A model generated the notes under the pieces. That model worked only from the letters and a program-made list of their open reading frames with translations. It was not told the origin of the DNA and searched no databases. DNA of 64,000 bases from Echria macrotheca (lineage: Eukaryota; Ascomycota; Sordariomycetes; Sordariales; Schizotheciaceae). The position numbers and the translations under genes are program-made. Positions 41,260 through 51,064 of the stretch are shown one piece after another (the stretch's first letter is position 1; each line of letters starts with the position of its first letter). The stretch covers positions 2,921,027-2,985,026 of the forward strand of contig MU839827.1 of assembly GCA_030411725.1 (NCBI GenBank). Direction: 5' to 3'.

Positions 41260-43722
41260 TCACACCCCGTTACCCCCTAATACCCCCTCCCTTGACCGGA
41301 TCGATGGTTGGTGCCAGATCCTCGCCCGTAGCGAGTTGCTCTCCCTAGTTGACGCCTTCTCTAAACGATCATCTGTACCTGCAGAAGTCCCAGAGTCCTC
41401 GTCCGGCGACTGACTAATCGACGATAAGTGCGTAGCATGACCCTCGGTCCGTCGGCTCCGGTATACGTCCTGAAAGTCCACCCCGGCATCCACCACTGCC
41501 GACCGGCTGTTACCACGTCTACGCGTCGACGGCTGCGTGGCAGGCTGGGGAGGCGGTGAAGAGACAGGCGCATTCTGACCGGCGGGCGGTTGTACCTGCG
41601 ACCAGTACAACGGCATAGCCCGCATACCGCCTGGCTGGACAACACGAGGACCTTCCAGGCCCATTTCATGCATCTGATGCATAAGTTCGACGGCAAACCT
41701 GTTATGTCGCGTCAAACGGAGCAACTCGTTTTGGAAGTTGCCCTTGTGGAAAAAGATAATGTTCATGGTGATGCTGTAGACCTCATCGATCGTCTTAACT
41801 TCCGAGATGATCCGAGGGGCGTAGTCTCGCTTGTTTTGGAGACAAAAGTTGCGCATCCGCGACTTCAGCTCTTCGATTTGCGCCTCGGTCGTGCCGAAAC
41901 GGAGTGTCAAGCTGACGGGATCGGCTAATTCTTGACTTCGACGTTGATTGAGTATGAAGAGCGTATTGAGAAGTGAATTCGGGGCCTGCACGACATGGCC
42001 CTCCATCTTCTTGAACTCAGTGTAGAGCAGGGAGACTTCCATGACATAGTAATCATCACCTCTCATCATCGATCCTGTATTTCCGTAAATCGTAACCCGG
42101 TCACCGACATCGAATGGGTGCTTGACAAAGACGAAAATGATGGACTGAAGAAACTCTTGAGCCGTCGCCTGAAGCAGCCAGGAAAGCCCGAGAACGACAG
42201 TACCCATCGACGTAAGAGCAGCAGCCGCCGAATTCGATATGATGCTGACGAATACAATGACGGAAATAACAACGATGATAAAGACAAAAACCTGGTCGAG
42301 CTTCTTGATGACAGAGTCAAGGTCCTTAAGAGACGCGGCAATAGCCTTCTTCTCGAGGTGGATCTCGTTACACACCATCTCAAGTTCCTCCATGGAGACG
42401 TCCCCGTTGAGATCCTTATCAAATACCCCGAAGCAAGCTTCGGCATCTTCTGTTGTGGGAAACGCTGGCTGAAAATCCTCCAAGGTGATCGTCGATCTGC
42501 CTGGCTTGACGAATGTTCGGTAGAAGACTCTCGCTAGCGAATAGCTGGAGTCCGTGTTTCGGAGAAGTTCTACGACAACCTTTCGAGGGTGATTCCCTTT
42601 GAGTATCCTCCTTCCGGTGAAGTCGCCGGCCATACGTGTAGCCGCGTTGCCCACTTTGCCCAAAGCATGCCTGGCATTATTTTGAATCGTTTTTAGAGGC
42701 GTGCGTGTCCCCGAGGATTGGCCGGCAGTGGAATATCCCGCAGGAGCAGATGGATCCCATGCGATATCCTTGGCCTCATTCTGGCTTCTTGCGTAGGTAA
42801 ACAAGGCGACGAGGCAATCAATCCGCATTGTATTGTCTCGAATGCGATGAGAGTAGGTGCGGAGGTGGAACGAGGCGGCTATCCATTGGATCAGGATTTT
42901 CTCGACAAAGTTGAGGGCCGCCAGGGTGAATAGAGCGATAATGATCTTGAACATAACGCCGACCCAAACAACATCCGTGTTGGCGTCTCCAGGGTCAGGG
43001 GCAACCCTGTGAGGATCCAGAATCGGATGATATGACACCAGGATGGAGAGCAGCCAAAGGAACAGGGAAGTAGGGAGCTCGAGCTCTCGGCCAATATCGC
43101 ACCACTTCTTATCGTTGCTGGAGCCAACAGCTTTAGCGATGATGCCGAACGTGAAGGGCATGATGGAGGCGACGAGCCGGGCGGCCCAAAGTGTGAGCCA
43201 GACAACCTCAAGCCATATACCGAACCAGAGGAGTTGGACACCTCCACTGCCGCCAACCGGATTTTCGTCCCTTCCATACGCAAATATGCCGAGGAATATG
43301 GGGACAAGGAGGACGAGGGCAATTGGAATGGCGTAGACGACGTAGCGGAGAACGCGGGGGAATTTCTTGAGCGACCTCCAGAATTCGGTCAGGAATGTCT
43401 CTTTCTTGGCTGTTGATATGGCCGCCGTAGGAGACGAAGCCGAGTTAAAGGCGTCGTCCACAGGGGCCCTGCGCATCGACCGGGAGTCGCGTGAGCGGTG
43501 CTCTTGAACGGACACGATTCGCTCGGCCCGGAGGAGTTCCAAGTCGTCGTTCAAGCGGTTTGCCGCCTCTCTTGTTTCGGTTCGACTCAGGTCTGTCATG
43601 TCGGCCTGAAGATAATTCGCGTCGGGCTCTGGGGGCTGCTCAGGCTGCTTCTCGACGTCGACCGAGGGCATTTGGACGTTGAGTTCCGGCCGGACCGGTA
43701 GTGCTGCGGGACTGTTTTCCAT
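41260..43722 (-). CDS. MscS-like mechanosensitive channel with EF-hand
   Basis: Single exon, 820 aa. Fungal MscS-like channels of the Msy1/Msy2 type sit in the ER and link osmotic swelling to calcium. Seen here: a disordered N-terminus; membrane segments at about 125-148, 163-190, 215-232 and 253-275; an EF-hand at about 430-450 (CFGVFDKDLNGDVSMEELEM, with the DxDxNG loop intact); the pore helix region at about 478-525 (FIIVVISVIVFVSI, GTVVLGLSWLLQATAQEFLQ); and the MscS beta domain starting KHPFDVGDRVTIYG. The C-terminal 150 residues are disordered and Ser/Arg-rich. The EF-hand before the pore is the hallmark of the fungal subfamily. Confidence 0.94.
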   Translation of the reverse strand: MENSPAALPVRPELNVQMPSVDVEKQPEQPPEPDANYLQADMTDLSRTETREAANRLNDDLELLRAERIVSVQEHRSRDSRSMRRAPVDDAFNSASSPTAAISTAKKETFLTEFWRSLKKFPRVLRYVVYAIPIALVLLVPIFLGIFAYGRDENPVGGSGGVQLLWFGIWLEVVWLTLWAARLVASIMPFTFGIIAKAVGSSNDKKWCDIGRELELPTSLFLWLLSILVSYHPILDPHRVAPDPGDANTDVVWVGVMFKIIIALFTLAALNFVEKILIQWIAASFHLRTYSHRIRDNTMRIDCLVALFTYARSQNEAKDIAWDPSAPAGYSTAGQSSGTRTPLKTIQNNARHALGKVGNAATRMAGDFTGRRILKGNHPRKVVVELLRNTDSSYSLARVFYRTFVKPGRSTITLEDFQPAFPTTEDAEACFGVFDKDLNGDVSMEELEMVCNEIHLEKKAIAASLKDLDSVIKKLDQVFVFIIVVISVIVFVSIISNSAAAALTSMGTVVLGLSWLLQATAQEFLQSIIFVFVKHPFDVGDRVTIYGNTGSMMRGDDYYVMEVSLLYTEFKKMEGHVVQAPNSLLNTLFILNQRRSQELADPVSLTLRFGTTEAQIEELKSRMRNFCLQNKRDYAPRIISEVKTIDEVYSITMNIIFFHKGNFQNELLRLTRHNRFAVELMHQMHEMGLEGPRVVQPGGMRAMPLYWSQVQPPAGQNAPVSSPPPQPATQPSTRRRGNSRSAVVDAGVDFQDVYRSRRTEGHATHLSSISQSPDEDSGTSAGTDDRLEKASTRESNSLRARIWHQPSIRSREGVLGGNGV

Positions 43723-45174
43723 CCTGAATCATGTAGGTTTGGAACATGAGTATATTGACATTGGTTTCGATTGCAAGAGGCAGACACTTCAAATAACTGG
43801 AAAGTGTCCCAACTGGTGTTTCTGGGCAGCGGCAAGGTCCCCGCTTCCGATAACGTCGATCGACGTTGCCAACCTCGAATCAATGTTGGATGAGGCCAAT
43901 CTCTGGTGGAGACGGTCCCAGTCCGTCTTCAATCCGGCAGCTGCAATCGTTCCTGAACCAACTTGGTCGCGCTTGATATTTATAGCCTTGGGACCGCGCA
44001 GATCTAGCATCGGCCAGAGTTCGGCGACACTTGGTCGCCACTTCCACATCCTTAACCTTCTCCGAGCGAGTCCATGCCATCTTGCGAAGAGATATCGCTA
44101 AGGAGCAAACGTGCAGTGAAAACCGAGGTGAAGTTCTTGACAGATCGACTGACGTCATGTGTGGATTTTATCAGGGGTCAGCATCCAAACGTTACAACAG
44201 GAGACTCGGAGTGGAGATACTTTGTCAGCTTTGCCTACGCGACCTTCCTGCTCCGATCACGTACATGCATTACTCTAGAGTACGTGTATGCAGGTGTGGT
44301 CATAAGGTAATGCAGCGAAAAGGGTCTCTTCGCCAAAACTAGAACCGCCCGTGGACCCTGAACGGCCACCTCAATTATGTGAAGCGCCATTGGCGGAGTG
44401 GATCGAGGGTCATCATTCACCGTGATATGCTGACTCCTTCTGAATGAACATCAGATGAGCTGAATTGCAAGATTATCAACCCGATATGGGGTGTTCCGGT
44501 GACATATGCACGTATACTCTTGCTCTCGAGTCTATAGGCAGATGCTAGAGGAGACTGTAACAGTGGGAATGCCGATAAACTGCCTGCGGGGGAGTGGATA
44601 TTCAGCGGGGAGGTCCATAGAAAGATCCGATGTTCGTTCCCGATCACATACCTCCGTAAATGATCATCAACCGCATCGTATTGCAGTGACGATTTTCTTC
44701 AATCAAAAAGGGGAAGGCAGTCTACCAGTTTGGACCCTGGAGACCTTGGGGCTATTTAAGGTTAATAAAGTGCTTATTGCTGGACACTGTCTCGCAGGCG
44801 CTACAGGGGTGCCAAAGAGGCTGAAAGGCTCCAAAATGGCTTCAGTCAATTGGATGGAAAGGCGTTGGCGTTCAGCCGCACCCATTTCACAGGTCAGGCC
44901 TGGCCCAATATTGTACCGATGTGTCGAGCTTGGGCGACCTTGACCGCTCTGGCTTTGTGCAGCCGACTGTCGCCGTCTCTCCAACTACCTTCTTTGTCTT
45001 TGACCGTCGACAAGCCGCGTCTTCCCAGAACGCGCACGACAGCCCACCGGCCGCGATCGGAATGCGTCGCAATCGTTGAGCGACATTCGAACCAGGTCGA
45101 CAAGGCTCCGCCGCTTGTTCCTTCGATTGGGCACCCGGTGACCCTTTTCTCGTTGCACGAACACGTCGAGGAGG
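43723..45174. other. Divergent intergenic region
   Basis: 1.45 kb between the MscS-like gene and the WW-domain gene. The right half is presumably the long promoter and leader of the WW gene. Short frames on both strands have no domain. No repeat recognised. Confidence 0.55.
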
Positions 45175-48100
45175 ATGGCTTCGCTCCCTGCCGGGTGGGA
45201 GTCGGACTACGACGGAAATCGCTGGTTCTTCCGCTACAAGCCCACGGGCATCGTCCAGTTCACCTTTCCCAAACCCGGCGACGAGTTCCCCGAATTTGTC
45301 GATGCCTCGGCCCCGCCCATCGACCTACCGCCCGAAGAGCGACTCGTCAGCCAGCAGCAGGTCAAGCGGAGGAGCACCGCCGACGGCCAGCCCATACAGT
45401 CGGCGCCCACCAAACCAAAAGATGAGGTCGTCTCCGCGACGCTCGCCAAGGGCGAGGGCGGCGGCTTCTGGTTTCAGCCCGACTATATGTATTTGGGTCC
45501 CGGGTCATATGATATCAGTCCGCTGCAGGAGTTTGACGAAGAGGAGGATCTGAAGCTTCATGGTGCCGCATCTAGGGTCGCCCAGCCAGATGGCTCGCCG
45601 GCTGTCAGCGCAGATGGTACACCTCTGACCGGGAACGTCAAGCTGGCGACTGGCACTCCCGAGTCCGGCAGTGCGGTGCTCGTTTCTGGGGATCCCAGTT
45701 CCGCTCCAGCTCCTATCCGACGGTCGTCTCCCCTTGGCGTTGTTGCCGAACTGGGGAGCGAGTCTACGGCCAAGTGCCGGGACGAAACTCATCCGGCTCC
45801 GGTCGAATTGCCCGGCCACGGAATGGTAGCGGAAGCTGCGTCAACGATGGTATATGCAAACGGGTTTGATTTGGCTCCGGCCGAGCTTCCGGCTAGCGGA
45901 GTGCCAGCGGTACGGCGTGAATCAGCGAGGGGCGAAGAACAGAAGGTCTTGTCTCCTGGGGCGCCGGGAACGTTGTCGCAGCGCTACTCCTATGCGGAAA
46001 GAATGGGCCGTGTTGAATTGGACCAGTCGCCTCGACCACCTGCAAATCCGTCACCTCAGCGCGATGATCCACTCATTCCACCCCCTGCAGCCCCTGCTCA
46101 GTCTTCCACTCCGAGGTATCAACCATACAACCCGGCAAGAGCAAGTTACTACCAGGGTGCTATGACTTATGGCCAGGATCCTAATGCCGGAGGCCAGAGG
46201 CCAACAGTTATTCCAGCAGGGCCCGTCATGACCCAGCAAATGGACATTCCACCGGTGCTTAGACCACCACAGCCGCCTCCGAAGAGACCGTTGGACGAGC
46301 CGGACGGCCAGCAACAGGCGGCTGCTTCAGTCTGGATGTCACAGCAGACCGGTCCCGGTTACGGGCCTCAGAATCCAGGGCAGCCCGCTTTTGGGTCACG
46401 GATTCCTTCTGTTCTTCAGCCTGCCAGAGGTCGTCCAAGTCCGCCACTCGGCCGTCCCAGCCCGCCTCTTGAGCCATCGCAGCGCAACCAACCAGACTCT
46501 TCGCGGAGAAGCTACCAACCCTATGTTCCTTACAGAAAACCCCAAAATGAAACTGGTGAAAATATGCCCTCCCAGAGTAGGATTCCTGAACAACCACCCA
46601 GCGCAGTTCTCCAACATTCTGTTTCTCAGAAGGAGAGGCCATCCCCTCATGCCGCTGTCAGGACGAATACACTCCCTACACATATGCCTTCTCTTCCCTT
46701 TATGGGGGTTTCCATTCAGTCGCCATCGTCTGAGCAGGCTGTGGCCGCAGTCTCGCCGCCACCTCCGTCATCTGACAACCTGGCTTCTGGATATGCCAGA
46801 ACGGGAGGGGCAGACCTCTCCGCGTATACCAGTCTTTCGAATCCCGCTGTCCCTAGCGAACTCGGCCCAGGGTTACCTAGCAGCACCCACAAGCCGTCCG
46901 AGAACAGCACGGAAACGGCGCTTGAGCTCCCAGCATCACCCAAGGCGCCGCGTCGTTCCCAGGCTCCTTCTGCTTCCGTCTCCAACGGGAGAGACCATGC
47001 TATTTTAGATGAGAAGAACAGAGACAACAACCCGGTTCGGTCATCAGTCGCGTATGCACACGAGGTAGATGCCGCCTCAAAGGCTTTCAGGGTTCTGACG
47101 CCGCCTCATGAAGCCGGGCCAGTACGGCCACCCCCGCCCGAACATCGACCGTCGACAGCTTTCAGTGTAATGTCAGATGTCAGTGCCTTGTCGGAACCAG
47201 CATCTCAGCAGAGTAGTCTCCCTAGTGTATTCGAGGTCAGCAGACGAGCCTCTTTAGCGTCGTCAAAAAGTCCAACGTCAACCATGCACAACGAAGCGAT
47301 TCCGGCGATGCCCATCGCAAGCTTTTCGGTCGACAGTGGGCCATTTTATTCGGATATGGACAGGCGTGATAGTCAATCCAGGGGTCAGAGAACACAGAAG
47401 GCTGACCCTCCGAGACCAACCCCGGCTGTGCCATTACCACCACGAGAGCAAGCCCAGGCCGCTCGGAACGTGATGAGCTCAGATGTTATCTCAACACCCC
47501 AGGCTGGCCTCTTTTCTCCAGGCGCTCACTCGAATGAGCGAACCGTTCAAGTCTCAGCGACACCGCCTCCGCATGCTTACCCATCGAGTGTCGTACCTCC
47601 CCAAAGCCCCAGCTCGAGGACTAGCTCTCCGAATGCTCAGCGTACTCGCCGACTATCAACACAGTCTCAAGGCAGTACGCGGTCTACGTCAAGTCAGGCG
47701 ACAGACCATGTTTCCGGTGCTCCTCGGCCTCCTTCATCGTCTCGCCAGTCATCACCTGTTCAAAGCCGTCAATCCTCATATGTGGAGCGGCCGCAAGGGC
47801 AAGCGTCAAACCCGCAGTCTCTTTCACCTTCCGGGCAGCGCAGGATTTCCCAGGGCCAGTCTCAGGCGTATCAGGATCATTATCCGAGCGCTCAAGCTCA
47901 CGGAGCAGGTGCTTCCTACCAAATGGCTAGCTTCAAGGATCGAGTTGATCGTCCGCAGTCCATCGCAACGGAGCTGGTACCACAACCTCTCCGTCCCAAG
48001 AAGGAACGCACACAGTCTGTACCGACAGTGGAGGCTGTGAACCCACTTCAAGACGGCAGAAAGCATTCGGCACCATTGCCGGGACTTGAGGGGCCACAGG

Positions 48101-49773
48101 TCCTCCCAGGACCACAGATTCCTACAGAGCACTCGCCTCCTAACCAAGCGAAGTCATCAAACCAGTGGCCGTCGTCTTATTCCCAAGGTGGTGTTCCGTA
48201 TCAGCAATATGTCAACCAGCCTCTTCGTCCTGTTGGAAGCGTGAACTCGAATCCGACCGAGCAGCCAGCTAAGATGCCGGTGGCCAGCCAGGGGGCACGG
48301 CCCGCGACGATGCAGCAACACCCGAGCTTGACTCAGCAGCCCATTATGTGGATGATCCCGCAGTCCGGAATGCAACTTCCTCCAGGTGTACAACCATACC
48401 AGCAAGGAGTGTCACCAGGTCAGGGGATGCCGCAGCAACTTCCACTCAGGCCAGTTATGGTTCCCGTGCAACAGCAGCCAAAGCCGAGCACAACCGGATC
48501 TCAAGCGGGCTCACCGATCGCTGGGTCCCAAATTGCTTCGCCGGTGAAGGAAAAGGGCGGATGGCTTGGAGGGCTGCTCAAAACAGGCCCCAAAAAGTCT
48601 GACAATACATCCCAGATACCAAGCGTTCCGGATAACCTGGCGCAGCGAGAGCCGACCATTCCTCAAGTATTCGCGATGCAGGCCCCGGGTACTGCCAGCT
48701 TTCCGAGCAACACGCCGCAACCTGCTAGTCGCCCTCATGGCAATCCATCACAGCCTGTGTATTACGCAAGTATGGCGGCTTTTCCAGGAAACCCGTTGCA
48801 GCCTCAACAACCGAATCCTGGTATGGCGAGGCCGGGGCAGCATGCTGTGTACGCACCGCAGCAAGGAATGATGCAGCAAGGTTGGGGAGTTCAAGCACGG
48901 CCAAACCAGACACCTCAGGCCGGCCCGTCCCAGCAGATCCCAGGGCAGTTTGCGGCCGTGCAGATGCAAGGACGGCCTCCATTTCAGCAAGCCGCACAGC
49001 AACCTCCGCAGCAAGGCCAGCAAGGCCAGCAAGGCAGTCAAGCTCATGCAGCTTCGGCCATAGGCGATGGAGGCAGGCGCGAGTCAGCTTCGCAGGCCCC
49101 TAACGGATATGTAAAGCCCGCGTCACAGACTGTCAACTTGATGCAGGACGGACAGCAAGGAGCTAGAAGCTCATGGGGTCAGCCGCCGAACCCAGGGAAG
49201 GCCCAACAGGGCCAGATGAGGATGCAGCAAGATGTGCAGCAACAGCCAGTGCAACAACAAATACAGCAGCAAACCAGTCAGTCGGGTCAAACGCGACCAG
49301 ACGTAGGCCAGCCACAGGTATCGCAATCCGGCCCTTCGAGCCAGTCGTGGGCAGCGTCAGAACAGATAAACCTGCTAATCCAGGGCCAAGACCCGCCAAC
49401 TATGGTTCCCAGTCAGCCGGACTCAGAAGCTCACCGCCAAAGCAGCCAAGGGCAAGCAATGAAGCCTCAGCCGCAGCTGCCACAGCCCAAGCAGGCTGCT
49501 TCTCAGGCGCCGGTACAAACCAGGCATGTTTTGCCTCCACCGCAGCCTCAAGTCCAGCCGGCTCCGTCGCAGCCGGCATCGCCGCCCGAGAGCACCTCGG
49601 CTACCTCGAGAAGTACAGGAGAGAATACCAGTGATACGGCATCTGGCGTCTCTGTCGTCAGCGTACCAGCGGCGAATTCAGGGACATCGAAGACGGCGAC
49701 GACCTCGGGATGGGGGAGCTCGGCGGGATATGATGGATCCGGCTGGGGTGATGATGACGATGATTTTGCCTAG
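45175..49773 (+). CDS. Large WW-domain protein, Gln/Pro/Ser-rich
   Basis: Single 4.6-kb exon, 1532 aa, the largest gene here. A WW domain lies at residues 4-34 (LPAGWESDYDGNRWFFRYKP, then TGIVQFTFPKP). The first Trp is W8, but the second conserved Trp is replaced by Phe29, and the final Pro32 is kept, so ligand binding may differ from the usual PPxY mode. Everything after residue 120 is predicted disordered, rich in Gln, Pro and Ser, with poly-Gln-like runs near residues 1270-1420 and many PPxP stretches. The C-terminus (GWGSSAGYDGSGWGDDDDDF) is Gly/Trp-rich then acidic. A scaffold in transcription, mRNA handling or actin patches is plausible; the sequence does not decide. Confidence 0.88.
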   Translation: MASLPAGWESDYDGNRWFFRYKPTGIVQFTFPKPGDEFPEFVDASAPPIDLPPEERLVSQQQVKRRSTADGQPIQSAPTKPKDEVVSATLAKGEGGGFWFQPDYMYLGPGSYDISPLQEFDEEEDLKLHGAASRVAQPDGSPAVSADGTPLTGNVKLATGTPESGSAVLVSGDPSSAPAPIRRSSPLGVVAELGSESTAKCRDETHPAPVELPGHGMVAEAASTMVYANGFDLAPAELPASGVPAVRRESARGEEQKVLSPGAPGTLSQRYSYAERMGRVELDQSPRPPANPSPQRDDPLIPPPAAPAQSSTPRYQPYNPARASYYQGAMTYGQDPNAGGQRPTVIPAGPVMTQQMDIPPVLRPPQPPPKRPLDEPDGQQQAAASVWMSQQTGPGYGPQNPGQPAFGSRIPSVLQPARGRPSPPLGRPSPPLEPSQRNQPDSSRRSYQPYVPYRKPQNETGENMPSQSRIPEQPPSAVLQHSVSQKERPSPHAAVRTNTLPTHMPSLPFMGVSIQSPSSEQAVAAVSPPPPSSDNLASGYARTGGADLSAYTSLSNPAVPSELGPGLPSSTHKPSENSTETALELPASPKAPRRSQAPSASVSNGRDHAILDEKNRDNNPVRSSVAYAHEVDAASKAFRVLTPPHEAGPVRPPPPEHRPSTAFSVMSDVSALSEPASQQSSLPSVFEVSRRASLASSKSPTSTMHNEAIPAMPIASFSVDSGPFYSDMDRRDSQSRGQRTQKADPPRPTPAVPLPPREQAQAARNVMSSDVISTPQAGLFSPGAHSNERTVQVSATPPPHAYPSSVVPPQSPSSRTSSPNAQRTRRLSTQSQGSTRSTSSQATDHVSGAPRPPSSSRQSSPVQSRQSSYVERPQGQASNPQSLSPSGQRRISQGQSQAYQDHYPSAQAHGAGASYQMASFKDRVDRPQSIATELVPQPLRPKKERTQSVPTVEAVNPLQDGRKHSAPLPGLEGPQVLPGPQIPTEHSPPNQAKSSNQWPSSYSQGGVPYQQYVNQPLRPVGSVNSNPTEQPAKMPVASQGARPATMQQHPSLTQQPIMWMIPQSGMQLPPGVQPYQQGVSPGQGMPQQLPLRPVMVPVQQQPKPSTTGSQAGSPIAGSQIASPVKEKGGWLGGLLKTGPKKSDNTSQIPSVPDNLAQREPTIPQVFAMQAPGTASFPSNTPQPASRPHGNPSQPVYYASMAAFPGNPLQPQQPNPGMARPGQHAVYAPQQGMMQQGWGVQARPNQTPQAGPSQQIPGQFAAVQMQGRPPFQQAAQQPPQQGQQGQQGSQAHAASAIGDGGRRESASQAPNGYVKPASQTVNLMQDGQQGARSSWGQPPNPGKAQQGQMRMQQDVQQQPVQQQIQQQTSQSGQTRPDVGQPQVSQSGPSSQSWAASEQINLLIQGQDPPTMVPSQPDSEAHRQSSQGQAMKPQPQLPQPKQAASQAPVQTRHVLPPPQPQVQPAPSQPASPPESTSATSRSTGENTSDTASGVSVVSVPAANSGTSKTATTSGWGSSAGYDGSGWGDDDDDFA

Positions 49774-49968
49774 GTCTAGGTAGTTTGGAGAGAATACTCG
49801 GGGTGGTCCGTCTGGCTGGATGTATTTTGTAGTTGCAGTAGTTATATACCCCCTCCACGGATAGTAATGGAGTTTTGTTCCAATACATTTCAATCCCAGT
49901 TTCTCATCTGACTCGAGAGTTTTTGAGAGAGAGAAGTTGTCCACATCATGAGTTATTATTGTTATTCT

Positions 49969-50634
49969 TCATTTCCCCCTTCGTAGATTTATTAAAACCC
50001 TCCTTACCCGCCCCATAACCCCAGCAAACCAAGGCGTGGCCCAGAGACTCCCCACGATCCGCAACGGAAGCAGCGCTTTGGTGATGGCATACGCAACCGC
50101 TACTTCCACGACCACGCGATATTTTTCACCCTTTTTTCCCACCTCACCACCCTCATCTTGAGAAGAAGAACTAGGGGAGGAAGAAAATCCAAACCACCCC
50201 CTCCGCTTAAAATACCGTTCAAACCGCGCCGCGCCCTCAGCAATATATCCAGACAGGTATCTCTCTACCACTCCCAGAGCAGGGGATGAGAGGGTGGTGT
50301 AGTGGAAGAGCGCGAATAAAGAGACCAGGGGGACGATGGCGGTTAGTTCGTGCAGCACGAGAAAGGCGAGGATGTGGGAGAGGGGGGCGGTGCGGAGGCG
50401 GTGGGTGTATTTTTGGAGGGAGGGGGGGAGGCGGGAGAGGATTTTTGAGGCTCTTTCTGAGGATGCGGAGGAGGTTGGTTGTGGTTGTGGTGGTTGTGGG
50501 TTTGGAGAGGATGAGAGGTGTCGTCGGCGGGGTTTGGGGAGGGTTGTTGTTGTTGTTCTCGTGGTGGTGGAGAGGTTTGGTGGTGATGGGGGTCGTCGTG
50601 GTCTTCGGAGGAGGGTGGATATTAGTCGGCGCAT
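49969..50634 (-). CDS. Mitochondrial membrane protein, Mrx11-like
   Basis: 221 aa from the ATG at 50634; the frame is open further upstream but the extension is leader sequence. The N-terminus MRRLISTLLRRPRRPPSP is a strong mitochondrial presequence, followed by a Ser/Pro linker. A first membrane segment reads ILAFLVLHELTAIVPLVSLF with FALFHYT after it, and a second segment lies near VVVEVAVAYAITKALLPLRI; the protein ends GVMGRVRRVLINLRRGK. The HELTAIVPL motif matches a conserved fungal family that includes yeast Mrx11 (YPL041C), from memory. Function is not established. The gene's upstream side faces the initiator tRNA gene. Confidence 0.8.
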   Translation of the reverse strand: MRRLISTLLRRPRRPPSPPNLSTTTRTTTTTLPKPRRRHLSSSPNPQPPQPQPTSSASSERASKILSRLPPSLQKYTHRLRTAPLSHILAFLVLHELTAIVPLVSLFALFHYTTLSSPALGVVERYLSGYIAEGAARFERYFKRRGWFGFSSSPSSSSQDEGGEVGKKGEKYRVVVEVAVAYAITKALLPLRIVGSLWATPWFAGVMGRVRRVLINLRRGK

Positions 50635-50992
50635 TGTTTCGGTTCTTTCTTTGGTGTAGAGACGAATTGCTTGGGTGAGGTAGAGATGGGATTTGTGTTT
50701 GTGTTCGAGTTGTCGCGGGGGTGTGAGCTCGCGAGTCGCGGTCTTTTGTTTGCTGCAGTGATAACCTGGAAGATAATACCGGAGGAAAGCGAATTCCGAC
50801 CGACCGCGGATGAGGCTCGATCGGCTCGAGCCTTTCCGCGACCGCTTGGCAAGTTCAGCCAATGAGAGCAGCGGACTGAAAATTCGAGAAGTAGGGTTAG
50901 GGGTGAAGGTAGGAAGGAAGAAAGCCCCAAGGGGCATTAGAGACGAAAGCAAAAAAGAAAACAAAACGATGTAAAAAAAAAATTACATTTGA
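50635..50992. other. Intergenic region between Mrx11-like gene and tRNA
   Basis: 360 bp. The left part is the leader and promoter of the Mrx11-like gene, open in frame with it but not supported as coding. The right end holds the Pol III terminator of the tRNA gene. Confidence 0.55.
50973..50982 (-). terminator. RNA polymerase III terminator of tRNA-iMet
   Basis: Ten consecutive A on the plus strand, i.e. T10 on the transcript strand, starting 11 nt after the tRNA 3' end. A run of four or more T terminates Pol III. Confidence 0.85.
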
Positions 50993-51064
50993 TAGCTCAA
51001 ACTTGTTTCGATCAAGTGACCTCCGGGTTATGAGCCCGGCGCGCTTCCCCTGCGCCATTGAGCT
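50993..51064 (-). tRNA. Initiator tRNA-Met (CAT anticodon)
   Basis: 72 nt, no intron, minus strand. The acceptor arms AGCTCAA and TTGAGCT pair fully with discriminator A. The D arm is GCGCAGGGGAAGCGC, the anticodon arm CCGGG-CTCATAA-CCCGG with CAT, and the T arm ACTTG-ATCGAAA-CAAGT. Eukaryotic initiator hallmarks are all present: a terminal A1:T72 pair, three G:C pairs next to the anticodon loop (GGG/CCC), and a T loop reading ATCGAAA in place of TTCGAAT. It is therefore the initiator, not the elongator. Encoded 15 kb from TRM61, whose product modifies A58 in this tRNA. Confidence 0.97.
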
